Numbered from the stretch's first letter, positions 19,974 to 29,474 are shown. The stretch is 64,000 nt of DNA from Bradyrhizobium sp. PSBB068 (GCA_016839165.1 CP069300.1:2666001-2730000); one strand, 5' to 3'. Made by a program: numbers and translations. Notes: a model not told the origin generated them from the letters alone.

Positions 19974-21578
19974 CTATTGCTTCGGCTGGCCGAAATCGAG
20001 CGGCGGCAACTCGATCTGCGGCACCTCGATCTTGACCTTGTTGAGGTCGACGTCGAGCGGCTTGTCGAGCAGGCCGGTGACCACCACCGGGAACGCGATG
20101 ACAAGCGCCACCATGATCGCCTGCAGCCCGATCCAGGGCATCGCGCCCCAGTAGATGTCCGAGCTCTTCACTTCCTTCGGCGCCACGCCGCGCAGATAGA
20201 ACAGCGCGAAGCCGAACGGCGGATGCAGGAACGAGGTCTGCATGTTGACGCAGAGCATCACGCCGAACCAGATCAGCGCCGCATCCGGGCCGACCACCGG
20301 CGCCAGCACCTTCTGCGCGATCGGGGCGATCATCGGCAGGATGATGAAGGCGATCTCGAAAAAGTCGAGGAAGAACGCCAGGAAGAAGATGAAGATGTTG
20401 ATGAAGATCAGGAAGCCCCAGACGCCGCCCGGCAGCGAGGTCAGCATGTGCTCCAGCCAAACCCCGCCGGACACACCGAGGAACACCACCGAGAAGCAGG
20501 TCGAACCGATCAGGATGAAGGTGACCATGCAGGTGATGCGCATGGTGGTCTCGTAGCCCTGCTTGATCAGGTCGCGCAGGTCAGGGATCTTCACCGCCTC
20601 GAGGCAGATCCAGACCACCGCGAGATAGGTGATCGCGAAGGCGAGCCTGAAGATCAGGTTCTCGCTGAACAGCATCGCGATGATGGTGCCGATGCCGCCG
20701 GCGATCACGCCTGCTATCAGCACCTTGCGGCCGGTCGCGCTGAAGTCCTTGTGGTGGATCGCAGCGAGCACGATGGCGCCGACCGCACCCATTGCGCCGG
20801 CTTCGGTCGGGGTCGCAAGGCCCATCATCATGGTGCCGAGCACGACGAAGATCAGCACCGCTGACGGGATGATGCCGAGCAGGCACTTCTTCCACAGCGC
20901 CCAGCCGGTCAAGGTGCGGGCCTCGATCGGCACCGCGGGCACGTGGCTCGGCTTGAAGATGCCGAGCAGGAAGGTGTAGCCGGCGAACAGCAGGATCTGG
21001 AACACGGACGGGCCCCAGGCGCCGAGATACATGTCGCCGACCGACTTGCCGAGCTGGTCGGCGAGCACGATCAGCACCAGCGAGGGCGGAACGAGTTGGG
21101 TGATGGTGCCGGAGGCGGCGAGCACGCCGGTGATGTAGCGGATGTTGTAGCCGTAGCGGATCATCACCGGCATCGAGATCAGCGCCATGGCGATCACCTG
21201 CGCCGCCACCGTGCCGGTGATGGCGCCGAGGATGAAGCCGACGATGATCACGGAATAGCCGAGGCCGCCGCGGATCGGGCCGAACAGCTGGCCCATCGAA
21301 TCCAGCATGTCCTCGGCCAGCCCGCATCTCTCCAATATCGCGCCCATGAAGGTGAAGAACGGGATCGCGAGCAGCAGCTCGTTGGACAGCACGCTGCCGA
21401 AGATGCGGCCCGGAATCGCCTGCAGGAAGTTGAGGTCGAAGAAGCCGAGATAGATCGACAGGAACCCGAACGACAGGCCGACCGCGGCGAGCGTGAACGC
21501 CACCGGATAGCCGATCAGCATCGCAACGATCAGGCCGCCGAACATCAGCGGCGGCATCATCTCCAACGTGATCGTCAT
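19974..21578 (-). CDS. TRAP transporter large permease (DctM)
   Basis: A 534-residue integral membrane protein with about 12-14 helices and DctM family sequence (PFFTFMGAILERCGLAED, HPPFGFALFYLRGVAP). Members with this length and loop pattern belong to the TakM-like group that works with TakP-type binding proteins. It couples import to sodium or proton entry. Its ATG overlaps the stop of dctQ by four bases (ATGA at 21575-21578), so the two are translationally coupled. No binding-protein gene is adjacent; the TakP-like pair at 6.5-8.9 kb are the candidates. Confidence 0.92.
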   Translation of the reverse strand: MTITLEMMPPLMFGGLIVAMLIGYPVAFTLAAVGLSFGFLSIYLGFFDLNFLQAIPGRIFGSVLSNELLLAIPFFTFMGAILERCGLAEDMLDSMGQLFGPIRGGLGYSVIIVGFILGAITGTVAAQVIAMALISMPVMIRYGYNIRYITGVLAASGTITQLVPPSLVLIVLADQLGKSVGDMYLGAWGPSVFQILLFAGYTFLLGIFKPSHVPAVPIEARTLTGWALWKKCLLGIIPSAVLIFVVLGTMMMGLATPTEAGAMGAVGAIVLAAIHHKDFSATGRKVLIAGVIAGGIGTIIAMLFSENLIFRLAFAITYLAVVWICLEAVKIPDLRDLIKQGYETTMRITCMVTFILIGSTCFSVVFLGVSGGVWLEHMLTSLPGGVWGFLIFINIFIFFLAFFLDFFEIAFIILPMIAPIAQKVLAPVVGPDAALIWFGVMLCVNMQTSFLHPPFGFALFYLRGVAPKEVKSSDIYWGAMPWIGLQAIMVALVIAFPVVVTGLLDKPLDVDLNKVKIEVPQIELPPLDFGQPKQ

Positions 21579-22114
21579 TGCGTCGGCCTCTCATACTTCG
21601 CGTCGATGGTCACATAGCCCTGCAGCGCGGCGATCCGCTTGATCACCTCTGAGACGCCTTGCAACGCAAGCATCACGAAGCCGGACGGGATAACGAACTT
21701 GATCGGCCAGCGCAGCAGGCCGCCGGCATTGCCGCTCATCTCGCCGACCGCATAAGCCTGGTAGAAGAACGGCCAGGACAGGTAGGCGAGCAGCAGGCAG
21801 GCCGGAATCAGGAAGAACAGCGTGCCGATCAGGTCGAGCCAGAGCTGGCCGCGTTCGGACAGCATCAGATAAAGGATCTCGACGCGGACATGCTCATTGC
21901 GCTTGAAGGTGTAGGAGGCGCCGAACATCACGAGGATCGCGAACATGTACCACTGCGCCTCGAGCCAGCCGTTCGAGGAGTAGCTGAACGCGTAGCGGAT
22001 CATGGCATTGCCGGCGCTGACCAGGCAGGCGATCAGCACGAGCAGGTTGCAGATGGTGCCGATCTTCTCATTGAGGCGGTCGATGGCCTGACTTAGTGCC
22101 AACATTGGGCGCAT
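21575..22114 (-). CDS. TRAP transporter small permease (DctQ)
   Basis: 179 residues from ATG 22114, with GGAG a few bases upstream; a TTG at 22159 in the same frame is possible. Four membrane segments are visible, with the DctQ features WLEAQWYMF and KRNEHVRVEI between segments 2 and 3. The small subunit forms the fixed scaffold of the TRAP elevator with DctM. The ATGA overlap with dctM shows a two-gene operon. Confidence 0.88.
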   Translation of the reverse strand: MRPMLALSQAIDRLNEKIGTICNLLVLIACLVSAGNAMIRYAFSYSSNGWLEAQWYMFAILVMFGASYTFKRNEHVRVEILYLMLSERGQLWLDLIGTLFFLIPACLLLAYLSWPFFYQAYAVGEMSGNAGGLLRWPIKFVIPSGFVMLALQGVSEVIKRIAALQGYVTIDAKYERPTQ

Positions 22115-22460
22115 CACGATCTCCGCGGTCGCGCGATCTGCGCACCGAATATCTTTCAAGCATCATCCGGCCGCCGCGCGCATGCGCGCGGAGCACGGCT
22201 CACTTTCAGGAGCAGTTGCAAGCGTTCGTCCTCCCCCGAAATCCGCTTCCGCCGTCTTTAGGTGCTCTTGGCTGCCGGATCGTCGGCTGGAGCCGACGGG
22301 AGGCAGCGGCCTATCCGGCCGGGCAAGCGTGAAAGCCGGGGCACCAAATCAGCGCCGTGTAGCGCCGTCAATCGGAAAATGGGCAAATTGACGGCACGGC
22401 AAACCGTTGTCCCGCCTTGGAAATCGGAGGACGACGCAGGCGTCGGCGCAGGGTTTTGAA
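22115..22460. other. Gap without a recognised gene
   Basis: 346 bp between the dctQ start and the moaA stop, both on the minus strand. It must contain the dctQM promoter. GC-rich short palindromes such as CGTCGGCTGGAGCCGACG (about 22281-22298) are present. I saw no coding sequence, tRNA or known riboswitch. Confidence 0.5.
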
Positions 22461-23495
22461 CTAGCCGCCTGTCACGCTCATGTGGCGGCTGACGCTCGGG
22501 CGGTTGTGGCGGCGGTCGATGATGAAATCGTGCCCCTTCGGCTTCAGTCCGATGGCCCGGTCGATCGCCGCCGACAGCAGATCATCGTCCGGCGAGCTGC
22601 GCAGCGGCCGGCGCAGGTCGGAGGCGTCCTCATGGCCGAGGCAGGTGTGCAGCGTGCCGGTGCAAGTGATCCGCACCCGGTTGCAGGATTCGCAGAAATT
22701 GTGGGTCATCGGCGTGATGAAGCCGAGCTTGCCGCCGGTCTCGGTGACCCGGACATAGCGGGCAGGGCCGCCGGTGTCGTCGGCGAGGTCGGTCAGCGTG
22801 TAGTGCTTCTCGAGCCGCGCGCGCAGCAGCGACAGCGGCACATATTGATCGATGCGGCCTTCGCCGATGTCGCCCATCGGCATCACCTCGATCAGCGTCA
22901 AGCCCATTGCCTTGCCATGCGCCCATTCCATCAGCGCGGGAATCTCGTCCTCGTTCAAGTTCTTCAGCGCGACCGCGTTGATCTTGACCGCGAGCCCGGC
23001 CGATCGCGCCGCCTCGATGCCCGACAGCACCTTGTCGATGTCGCCCCAGCGGGTGATGCTCCGGAATTTTACGGGATCGAGCGTGTCGAGGGAGACGTTG
23101 ACGCGGCGCACGCCGCAATCGGCCAGCTCCTGCGCGAAGCGCGCGAGCTGCGAGCCGTTGGTGGTCAGCGTCAGTTCGTCGAGCGCGCCCGTCGTCAGAT
23201 GGCGTGACAGCGAACGCACCAGGCCCATCACATTGCGGCGGACCAGCGGCTCGCCGCCGGTGAGGCGGATCTTGCGCACGCCCTTGGCGACGAAGGCGGA
23301 GCAGAGCCGGTCGAGCTCCTCCAGCGTCAAGAGATCGGCCTTCGGCAGGAAGGTCATGTCTTCCGACATGCAATAGAAGCAGCGCAGGTCGCAGCGGTCG
23401 GTGACGGAGACACGCAGGTAACGGATGGTCCGGCCGAACGGGTCGGTCATCGGACGGAACAGCGTGTCGGGATGCGCCTGCGTGGATCCGTTCAT
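22461..23495 (-). CDS. moaA: GTP 3',8-cyclase MoaA
   Basis: A 344-residue radical-SAM enzyme that carries out the first step of molybdenum cofactor synthesis, converting GTP to 3',8-cyclo-GTP. The SAM cluster Cys are 35, 39 and 42 (RCDLRCFYC). The second 4Fe-4S cluster uses Cys268, Cys271 and Cys285 (FCESCNRVR and the later HTCLG), the CX2CX13C spacing of MoaA. It ends in Gly-Gly, the conserved C-terminus. The other moa genes are not in the window. Confidence 0.96.
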   Translation of the reverse strand: MNGSTQAHPDTLFRPMTDPFGRTIRYLRVSVTDRCDLRCFYCMSEDMTFLPKADLLTLEELDRLCSAFVAKGVRKIRLTGGEPLVRRNVMGLVRSLSRHLTTGALDELTLTTNGSQLARFAQELADCGVRRVNVSLDTLDPVKFRSITRWGDIDKVLSGIEAARSAGLAVKINAVALKNLNEDEIPALMEWAHGKAMGLTLIEVMPMGDIGEGRIDQYVPLSLLRARLEKHYTLTDLADDTGGPARYVRVTETGGKLGFITPMTHNFCESCNRVRITCTGTLHTCLGHEDASDLRRPLRSSPDDDLLSAAIDRAIGLKPKGHDFIIDRRHNRPSVSRHMSVTGG

Positions 23496-23691
23496 TCAGC
23501 TCGAGCCTTGCAATCTGTCGCTGCGGGCCAAGCCGTGGCCGGCCCGCACGCACAATCTATGCATGTTGGCACAGCGTCACAATGCGTTCCAAGGGATGAT
23601 CCGCAACCTGCAATGCGAATTGCAAAGTGATAGGCGAGGTAGATCGCGCGATGCATGATCGCAATCGCCGATGTGTCTCGACGAAAACCAA

Positions 23692-23712
23692 AACCCGGCC
23701 TTGGGCCGGGTT
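23692..23712 (-). terminator. Terminator after the lipoprotein gene
   Basis: AACCCGGCC (23692-23700) and GGCCGGGTT (23704-23712) form a perfect 9-bp stem with a 3-nt loop. Read on the minus strand, a T-rich tract follows. It sits 27 bp beyond the stop of the gene at 23739-24203 and separates it from moaA. Confidence 0.8.
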
Positions 23713-23738
23713 CTTTGTGCAGTGCGCAATGCTGCGTG

Positions 23739-24203
23739 CTAGCGCGTCGGAGCCGCCGCAGCCGGCGGCGCCGCGTCAGGCGCAGCGGCGGGGGCCGCAG
23801 CGGCAGCCGGCTTCGGCTTCTTCTTTTTCGGCCGCATCCCCTTGTGCGCGCGCGGCGGCGGGCCGGCGGGCTGCAGCTCGGCGAACACCGGGCTGGGATC
23901 GAGCGCGGTGGTGGCCGGGCTCGCGAAGTCGCCCGGCGAGCGGGTCACCGTAACCGGCACCGTCGCCGGTTGGAACTTCGGCATGTTGAAGGTGACGGTG
24001 AAGTTGCTCTCCGGCGTCGGGATCGACACGGAGCAGGGCGTTTTGCAGCCCGGTCCGATCGACGTCACGGCGTCGGCGCCTTGCGGATTCGAATCCAGCT
24101 GCACCTGCATTGGCGGTGGCGCGGACTTGAACGAATCCAATGAGAAGGAGGAGCAGCCGGCCAGGCTCAGCCCGGCGGCCGCAATTACGATGATACGACG
24201 CAT
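23739..24203 (-). CDS. Putative lipoprotein with PEGA-like segment and basic/Ala-Pro tail
   Basis: 154 residues from ATG 24203. The signal peptide MRRIIVIAAAGLSLAGC ends in a lipobox (LAGC). The middle part (DSNPQGADAVTS, CKTPCSVSIP, MPKFQPATVPVTV) resembles a PEGA-type surface domain with two Cys. The tail is a Lys-rich block (KKKKPKP) followed by Ala/Pro repeats, perhaps for peptidoglycan or cell-surface contact. A CtrA-type box lies about 90-105 bp upstream, so cell-cycle control is possible. Function unknown. Confidence 0.75.
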   Translation of the reverse strand: MRRIIVIAAAGLSLAGCSSFSLDSFKSAPPPMQVQLDSNPQGADAVTSIGPGCKTPCSVSIPTPESNFTVTFNMPKFQPATVPVTVTRSPGDFASPATTALDPSPVFAELQPAGPPPRAHKGMRPKKKKPKPAAAAAPAAAPDAAPPAAAAPTR

Positions 24204-24293
24204 GATCCACACTCTACTGCGGCAATCAGCCACAATCCCCGGCCCGACCATAGGAGCGTCGGAACAGAGGCGCAACAGGGCGAGGCCTGTTCG

Positions 24294-24308
24294 TTAAAGG
24301 ATGGTTAA
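24294..24308. promoter_or_regulatory. Perfect CtrA-type box TTAA-N7-TTAA
   Basis: TTAA (24294-24297), seven bases, TTAA (24305-24308). It lies between the lipoprotein start (24203) and the gph stop (24364), both minus strand, placing it at a plausible promoter position for the lipoprotein. Confidence 0.5.
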
Positions 24309-24363
24309 TGAAAAAATCGCATGGCAAAACATTGCCAAGCGATATCAGTGTGTTGCGAAAAAC

Positions 24364-25044
24364 TTATGTCGCGATGAGGCTGGCGATGGCGTCCGGCAGA
24401 TCGCGCATATGGCTGATCAGCCGGTCCGGCTTCAGCTCGGTCATCGGGACGTCGGTATAGCCGAAATCGACCCCGATCACCGGGACGTTGGCGCGCCGGG
24501 CGACCCCGACGTCGGGGCCGGCATCGCCGACCATGATCGCGCCGGGCAGCCGGCCGCCGGCACGGGCCACCGTCTCGCGCAGGAACGCCGGATCCGGCTT
24601 GGCGATCCCGAACGTGTCCTGGCCGCAGATGGCGGCAAAGCGCGGCGTCAGGTCGAGCCTGTCGAGCAACAGCTTCGACAGCCACTCCAGCTTGTTGGTG
24701 CAGACCGCCAAGCGATGGCCCTTCGATGCGAGCCGGTCGAGCGCGGCCTCGAGCCCGTCGAACGGACGCGAGCCGTCGGCGATGTGCTCGGCGTAGAAGT
24801 CGATGAAATCCCTGGTCAGGCGATCGAGCTCACCGATGCTGACCACGCGGCCTTCCACTTCGAGCCCGCGCTCGAGCAGCTTGCGCGCGCCGGCGCCGAT
24901 CATGTTGCGGGCGGCTGACAGCGGCACCGGCCGCAGACCTTCGCGGTCGAGCACGTGGTTCAGTGCGCTGATCAGGTCGGGCGCGGTGTCGACCAGCGTG
25001 CCGTCGAGATCGAACACGATGATGGGGGGAGAGGCGGCGGACAT
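24364..25044 (-). CDS. gph: Phosphoglycolate phosphatase (HAD superfamily)
   Basis: 226 residues from ATG 25044. HAD motif I is VFDLDGTLVDTA (Asp12 nucleophile, Asp14 acid/base). Motif II is in AVCTNK and motifs III/IV in AKPDPAFL and MVGDAGPDV. The helical cap after motif I marks subfamily IA, as in Gph/CbbZ. It dephosphorylates 2-phosphoglycolate from DNA repair or Rubisco oxygenation. It is divergent from rpiA, with which it shares the promoter region. Confidence 0.85.
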   Translation of the reverse strand: MSAASPPIIVFDLDGTLVDTAPDLISALNHVLDREGLRPVPLSAARNMIGAGARKLLERGLEVEGRVVSIGELDRLTRDFIDFYAEHIADGSRPFDGLEAALDRLASKGHRLAVCTNKLEWLSKLLLDRLDLTPRFAAICGQDTFGIAKPDPAFLRETVARAGGRLPGAIMVGDAGPDVGVARRANVPVIGVDFGYTDVPMTELKPDRLISHMRDLPDAIASLIAT

Positions 25045-25258
25045 CACGCATTTCGCTATCGGGCTGCGCACCGCGATGCAAGAGCAGATGCGGCCGGAGA
25101 GCGGTTTTCGGCGATTTTGGCCGTGATCGATGCCGTTTCGTCCAGAAGACCGGTCCGGATGGCGCTGTTCCTGCCGGTGAATCGAGGCTAGATATGCGCC
25201 CGCTGGGCGGCCGATGGCGTGCCCGGAATCGACAACCGGGGGCTATCGGCACGTGGAC

Positions 25259-25951
25259 ATGGACGCACTGAAACGCCAGGCGGCGGCGCGCGCGCTCGAA
25301 GAGGTGCGCGACGGCATGAAACTCGGGCTCGGCACCGGGTCGACCGCCAAGCATTTCGTCGAGCTGCTCGGCGAGAAGGTCCGCGCCGGCATGAAGGTGA
25401 TCGGCGTGCCGACCTCGGAGGCGACCCGGGCGGACGCGATCCGCTGCGGCGTGCCGCTGACCACGCTCGACGAGATCGACCATCTCGACCTCACCATCGA
25501 CGGCGCCGACGAGATCGACCCCGCGCTCAATCTGATCAAGGGCGGCGGCGGCGCGCTGCTGCGCGAGAAGATCGTGGCCGCCGCCAGTGATCGCATGATC
25601 GTGATCGCCGACGACAGCAAATGGGTCGACGTGCTCGGCCGCTTTCCGCTGCCGATCGAGGTGATCCCGTTCGGGCTCGCCGCCACCCAGGCCGCGCTGG
25701 CGCGAGCGTTCGGTGAGGCCGGCGTGTCCGGCCAAATGGTCATCCGCAAGGGCAAGGACGGTCACGTTTTTGTCACCGATGGCGGCCACTGGATCGTCGA
25801 TGCCCATCTCGGCCGGATCGGCGACCCGCCGCGTCTTGCGGGTCTGCTCAGCGTCATTCCGGGCGTGGTCGAACACGGCCTGTTCATCGGGCTTGGCAGC
25901 GTCGCCGTTCTGGCCGGCGCGCAGGGAATTCGGGTTGTTGAACGGCGATAG
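25259..25951 (+). CDS. rpiA: Ribose-5-phosphate isomerase A
   Basis: 230 residues from ATG 25259; a GTG at 25253 is also possible and has better spacing to the GGGGG at 25238-25242. Family motifs are [21 protein letters not shown] (catalytic Asp residues) and [12 protein letters not shown] (catalytic Glu/Lys). The enzyme interconverts ribose-5-phosphate and ribulose-5-phosphate in the pentose phosphate pathway. A DUF2059 gene follows 23 bp later, so the two may be co-transcribed. Confidence 0.95.
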   Translation: MDALKRQAAARALEEVRDGMKLGLGTGSTAKHFVELLGEKVRAGMKVIGVPTSEATRADAIRCGVPLTTLDEIDHLDLTIDGADEIDPALNLIKGGGGALLREKIVAAASDRMIVIADDSKWVDVLGRFPLPIEVIPFGLAATQAALARAFGEAGVSGQMVIRKGKDGHVFVTDGGHWIVDAHLGRIGDPPRLAGLLSVIPGVVEHGLFIGLGSVAVLAGAQGIRVVERR

Positions 25952-25974
25952 CGCCGCAAGCAAGGAGACTTGGA

Positions 25975-26508
25975 ATGAAGCGTTTTTCGGGACTTTTGTC
26001 GGCGGCGGCCCTGGCTGCTGGACTGGCGCTGGCGGCCGCACCGGCCATGGCGCAGCAGCAGCTGCCTCCGATGCCCAAGGTCAAGCAGTCGACGCCCGCG
26101 GCGATCGCGGCTGCCAAGGAAATCCTGACCATGAAGAACGTGGCGGTGATGTACTCCGGCGCCGTTCCGGGGATCATCGAGAAGACCAAGACCGGTCTGT
26201 TGCAGCAGTACCTGAACTACCAGAAGGATCTCGACGAGGTCGCGGTGATCGTCGCCAAGCAGTTCGCCGGCGGTGAGAAGGAGATCGGCGAGGGCATGGC
26301 GCAGATCTACGCCGCCGAGTTCACCGAGCAGGAGCTGAAGGATCTCGTGACGTTCTACAAGACCCCGCTCGGCCAGAAGCTTTTGACCGCGGAGCCCACT
26401 GCAATCAACGGCTCGCTGCAATATATGCAGCAATGGGCCCAGCAGTTCGGCGTGATCGTCGCCGGCCAGTTCAAGGCCGAGATGAAGAAGCGCGGCAAGG
26501 ATATCTAA
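25975..26508 (+). CDS. Secreted DUF2059 protein
   Basis: 177 residues with a signal peptide cleaved near AMAQ. The mature part is all-helical with the DUF2059 pattern: an early helix with AAAKEILTMKNV, then YAAEFTEQELKDLVTFYKTPLGQKL split over two helices (each stretch shorter than this in the domain core). The domain is widespread in periplasmic proteins without assigned function. It follows rpiA and precedes gor. The 3' end is a tandem duplication of GGATATCTAA that gives two consecutive stop-bearing units. Confidence 0.85.
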   Translation: MKRFSGLLSAAALAAGLALAAAPAMAQQQLPPMPKVKQSTPAAIAAAKEILTMKNVAVMYSGAVPGIIEKTKTGLLQQYLNYQKDLDEVAVIVAKQFAGGEKEIGEGMAQIYAAEFTEQELKDLVTFYKTPLGQKLLTAEPTAINGSLQYMQQWAQQFGVIVAGQFKAEMKKRGKDI

Positions 26509-26531
26509 AGGATATCTAAGCGCGCTTGTCA

Positions 26532-26553
26532 CCTCGCCCCGCTTGCGGGGCGA
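26532..26553 (+). other. GC-rich hairpin between the DUF2059 gene and gor
   Basis: CCTCGCCCCG and CGGGGCGAGG form a near-perfect stem around a very short loop, with no T tract. It may slow or partially terminate transcription before gor, or stabilise the upstream mRNA end. Confidence 0.4.
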
Positions 26554-26573
26554 GGGCGAAGAAAGAGGTTGCC

Positions 26574-27959
26574 ATGGCCGAGTTCGACGTCGACCTGTTT
26601 GTCATCGGTGGTGGTTCGGGCGGCGTTCGTGCTGCCCGCATCGCCGCCAATTACGGCGCGAAGGTCATGGTCGCCGAAGAGTACCGGATGGGCGGCACCT
26701 GCGTGATCCGCGGCTGCGTGCCGAAGAAGCTGTTCGTGATCGGCAGCCATGTCCACCAGGAGATTGAGGACGCCGCCGGCTTCGGCTGGAACATCGGCCA
26801 GATCTCGTTCGACTGGGCAACCCTGGTCGCCAACAAGGACAAGGAGATCGCCCGGCTCGAGGCCGCCTACACCACCAATGTCGAGAAGTCCGGCGCGCGG
26901 ATCGTAAAGACCCGCGCGGTGCTGGAGGATGCCCACACCATCCGCCTCGCCACCGGCGAGAAGGTGACAGCAAAGTACATCCTGATCGCCACCGGCGGTG
27001 CGCCCAACCATGGCCCGGCGGTGCCCGGCATCGAGCATGTGATCTCCTCCAACGAGGCGTTTCATCTCAAGGAGCTGCCGAAGCGGATCGTGATCCAGGG
27101 CGGCGGTTACATCGCGCTGGAATTCGCCGGCATCTTCGCCGGCTTCGGCTCCGACGTCACGGTGGTCTACCGCGGCGACAACATCCTGCGCGGCTTCGAC
27201 GAGGACGTGCGCAAGCATGTCCGCGCCGAGATGGAGAAGCGCGGCATCACCATCATCACCGGCTGCACGGTGACCAAGGTCGACAAGCACGGCCGTGATT
27301 TCACGACGCATCTGTCGAGCGGTTCAAGCATCGCCTCCGACCAGGTGATGTTCGCGATCGGCCGCCATCCCAATATCGCAGGTCTCGGGCTCGAAGCTGC
27401 CGGCGTCGCCATCAATCCCGCCAATGGCGGCATCCAGGTCGACGGCTGGTCGAAGACCTCGGTCGACAACATCTATGCGGTCGGCGACGTCACCCACCGC
27501 GCCAACCTGACCCCGGTCGCGATCCGCGAGGGCCATGCCTTTGCCGACACCGTATTCGGCAAGCGCCCGGTTCAGGTCGATCACGCGACGATCCCGACCG
27601 CGGTGTTCTCGCAGCCCGAGGTCGGCACCGTCGGCCTGACGGAGCAAGAGGCGCGGGCGCAGTTTTCCCACGTCGACATCTACAAGACCGATTTCCGCCC
27701 GATCAAGGCGACGATGTCCGGCCGCGATACCCGCGTGCTGATGAAGCTCGTGGTCGACGGCGCGAGCGACCGCGTGCTCGGCTGCCACATCGTCGGCGAT
27801 GCCGCCGCCGAGATCACCCAGGCGGTCGCGATCGCGGTGAAGATGAAGGCGACCAAGGCTGATTTCGACGCCACCATCGCGCTGCATCCGACCGCGTCCG
27901 AAGAGCTGGTGACGATGCGCACCCCGACCGCGCGCCACGTCCGCCAGGCGGCGGAGTAG
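26574..27959 (+). CDS. gor: Glutathione-disulfide reductase
   Basis: 461 residues from ATG 26574 (AGAGG just upstream). FAD-binding VIGGGSGGVRAAR at the N-terminus. The redox disulfide is GGTCVIRGCVPKK (Cys43, Cys48), the glutathione-reductase form. NADPH domain has IQGGGYIALEFAG. The C-terminal interface has the catalytic His in ALHPTASEE. It keeps glutathione reduced in the cytosol using NADPH, a fitting neighbour for rpiA of the NADPH-producing pentose phosphate route. Confidence 0.95.
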   Translation: MAEFDVDLFVIGGGSGGVRAARIAANYGAKVMVAEEYRMGGTCVIRGCVPKKLFVIGSHVHQEIEDAAGFGWNIGQISFDWATLVANKDKEIARLEAAYTTNVEKSGARIVKTRAVLEDAHTIRLATGEKVTAKYILIATGGAPNHGPAVPGIEHVISSNEAFHLKELPKRIVIQGGGYIALEFAGIFAGFGSDVTVVYRGDNILRGFDEDVRKHVRAEMEKRGITIITGCTVTKVDKHGRDFTTHLSSGSSIASDQVMFAIGRHPNIAGLGLEAAGVAINPANGGIQVDGWSKTSVDNIYAVGDVTHRANLTPVAIREGHAFADTVFGKRPVQVDHATIPTAVFSQPEVGTVGLTEQEARAQFSHVDIYKTDFRPIKATMSGRDTRVLMKLVVDGASDRVLGCHIVGDAAAEITQAVAIAVKMKATKADFDATIALHPTASEELVTMRTPTARHVRQAAE

Positions 27960-27985
27960 GGCCGCTCGGCCGAGGCACTCTCCCG

Positions 27986-28197
27986 ATGCGGGTTTGCGTG
28001 AAGAAAACGCGTCACATCCCGCATTGATGGCTGGGAACTGGGAACGCGCCCTGCCTGACAGCGCAACGCCGCCCGCTTAAAATACCTGCGAGCGGCGCTG
28101 TCTCTAGCCCCAGGAGGGTCGTGGCAAAATCCTGATGAGGATAGGTCTGCGGCAAGCGCGCATCGGTTTCATACCTCTGAAGGGGTAGGCTTGCCGC
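27986..28197. other. Intergenic region with three successive strong hairpins
   Basis: The 364-bp gap after gor has no convincing gene. It holds three inverted repeats: ATGCGGG/CCCGCAT (27986-28024), GACAGCGC/GCGCTGTC (28057-28102, with extra inner pairing) and GCGGCAAGC/GCTTGCCGC (28149-28197, with an inner TACC/GGTA). It could be a structured RNA or a cluster of palindromic repeats. Short open frames across it look like translated repeat sequence. Confidence 0.4.
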
Positions 28198-28323
28198 CGC
28201 GGCGATTGTGCACAGCATGGGTACGCAATTGGCCGCGCGCCATCTCGCACGCCTTGGAACCTTGCGCTATGCTGGCAGTTCCACTCTCAAACAGTTTGAT
28301 GTCTCAAATTGAGGGAGCCGCCC

Positions 28324-28515
28324 ATGACAGGTCCCACCGAGCAGGAAATTCGGACCCGCGCCTATGAGCTGTGGAAGGACGCCGGCGAGCCGCCAGGCCA
28401 GATGGATCAGCTCTGGTACAAGGCCGAACGGGAACTGCTGGCGCGCAAGGCCGCCAACGGCAACGGTGAAGCGCACGGCGAATTGAACGGCCATCAGCCG
28501 ACGAGATATCAATAG
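28324..28515 (+). CDS. DUF2934 small protein
   Basis: 63 residues from ATG 28324, with GAGGGAG just upstream. The core EQEIRTRAYELWKDAG, GQMDQLWYKAEREL is the DUF2934 helix pair, common in rhizobia in multiple copies and of unknown function. The tail is Gly/Asn-rich and ends in a short basic stretch. It is convergent with pstB. Confidence 0.75.
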   Translation: MTGPTEQEIRTRAYELWKDAGEPPGQMDQLWYKAERELLARKAANGNGEAHGELNGHQPTRYQ

Positions 28516-28585
28516 GCATTGGCACGAGACACACCAGGCGAGTCCCGGATGATGCCGGGGTTCGCGATTTTCGGTTGATGCGCCG

Positions 28586-29449
28586 TCAACCGAATCTTCC
28601 GGTGATGAAGCGCTCGGTCTGCTTGTATTTGGGGCTGACGAAGATGTCGCCCACGGTGCCGAACTCGACGAGTTCCCCGAGATACATGAAGCCGGCGAAG
28701 TCGGACACCCGAGCCGCCTGCTGCAAATTGTGCGTCACGATGATGATGGCGTGATCCCGCTTCAGTTCGTCGATCGTCTGCTCGATCTTGGCCGAGGAGA
28801 TCGGATCGATCGCCGAGCAGGGCTCGTCGAGCAGGAGCACGTCCGGGCCGGTTGCGATGACGCGCGCAATGCTCAGCCGCTGCTGCTGGCCACCCGACAA
28901 GTCGAACCCGTAACGCGTCAGATTGTCCTTCACCTCGTCCCACAGCGCGGCGCGGCGCAACGCCTGTTCGACGAGAACGTCCATCTCGGCGTCGCTGACC
29001 TTGCGCTGCAGTCTGATGCCGAACGCGATGTTGTCGTAGATGGTGGTCGGAAACGGCGTCGGCTTCTGGAACACCATGCCGATCCGCGCGCGCAACTGAT
29101 ACACATCGATCTTGCTGAGGATGTCCTCGCCGTCGAACAGGATTTCGCCTTCGGCACGCTGACCGGGGTAGAGGTCGTGCATCCGGTTCAGCACGCGCAG
29201 CAGCGTCGACTTTCCGCAGCCGGACGGACCCATGAAGGCTGTCACGCGCTTGTCATAGATCGGTGCCGAGACATTGCGGAGCGCCTGGCTGCCGTCCTCG
29301 TAGAAGAAATTCAGGTTCTTGATCCTGATCTTCTCGGTGGTCGCGGTCACGGTGGGCTTGCTGTTGACGATCGCGGCCATCGCCTGCCGCGCGGCTGCTT
29401 CGCGGTCGGACTCGGAGCCGATCGGTACAAAGTTCGTCGTGTACAGCAT
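28586..29449 (-). CDS. pstB: Phosphate ABC transporter ATPase PstB (orphan copy)
   Basis: 287 residues. An N-terminal extension of about 35 residues precedes a full ABC ATPase: Walker [11 protein letters not shown]-loop FQKPTPFP, signature [14 protein letters not shown], Walker [14 protein letters not shown], switch His in [16 protein letters not shown] and DEPCSAIDP are PstB hallmarks. Normally it powers PstSCA phosphate import; here no pstS, pstC, pstA or phoU is nearby, so it is a second copy serving an absent partner or a diverged system. Several changes in the signature region (Ser for Cys, Val for Ala) support a paralogue. Confidence 0.88.
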   Translation of the reverse strand: MLYTTNFVPIGSESDREAAARQAMAAIVNSKPTVTATTEKIRIKNLNFFYEDGSQALRNVSAPIYDKRVTAFMGPSGCGKSTLLRVLNRMHDLYPGQRAEGEILFDGEDILSKIDVYQLRARIGMVFQKPTPFPTTIYDNIAFGIRLQRKVSDAEMDVLVEQALRRAALWDEVKDNLTRYGFDLSGGQQQRLSIARVIATGPDVLLLDEPCSAIDPISSAKIEQTIDELKRDHAIIIVTHNLQQAARVSDFAGFMYLGELVEFGTVGDIFVSPKYKQTERFITGRFG

Positions 29450-29474
29450 CAGCCGTCCCCCTCAGCATTGACAT

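Noticed and set aside
22115..22460. Possible cobalamin or other riboswitch in the gap between moaA and dctQ
   Set aside because: GC-rich stems are present, but no conserved riboswitch core was found, and orientation does not suit moaA.
28012..28218. 68-codon minus-strand frame between gor and the DUF2934 gene
   Set aside because: Lies across strong hairpins, with no ribosome-binding site or family pattern; looks like translated repeat.
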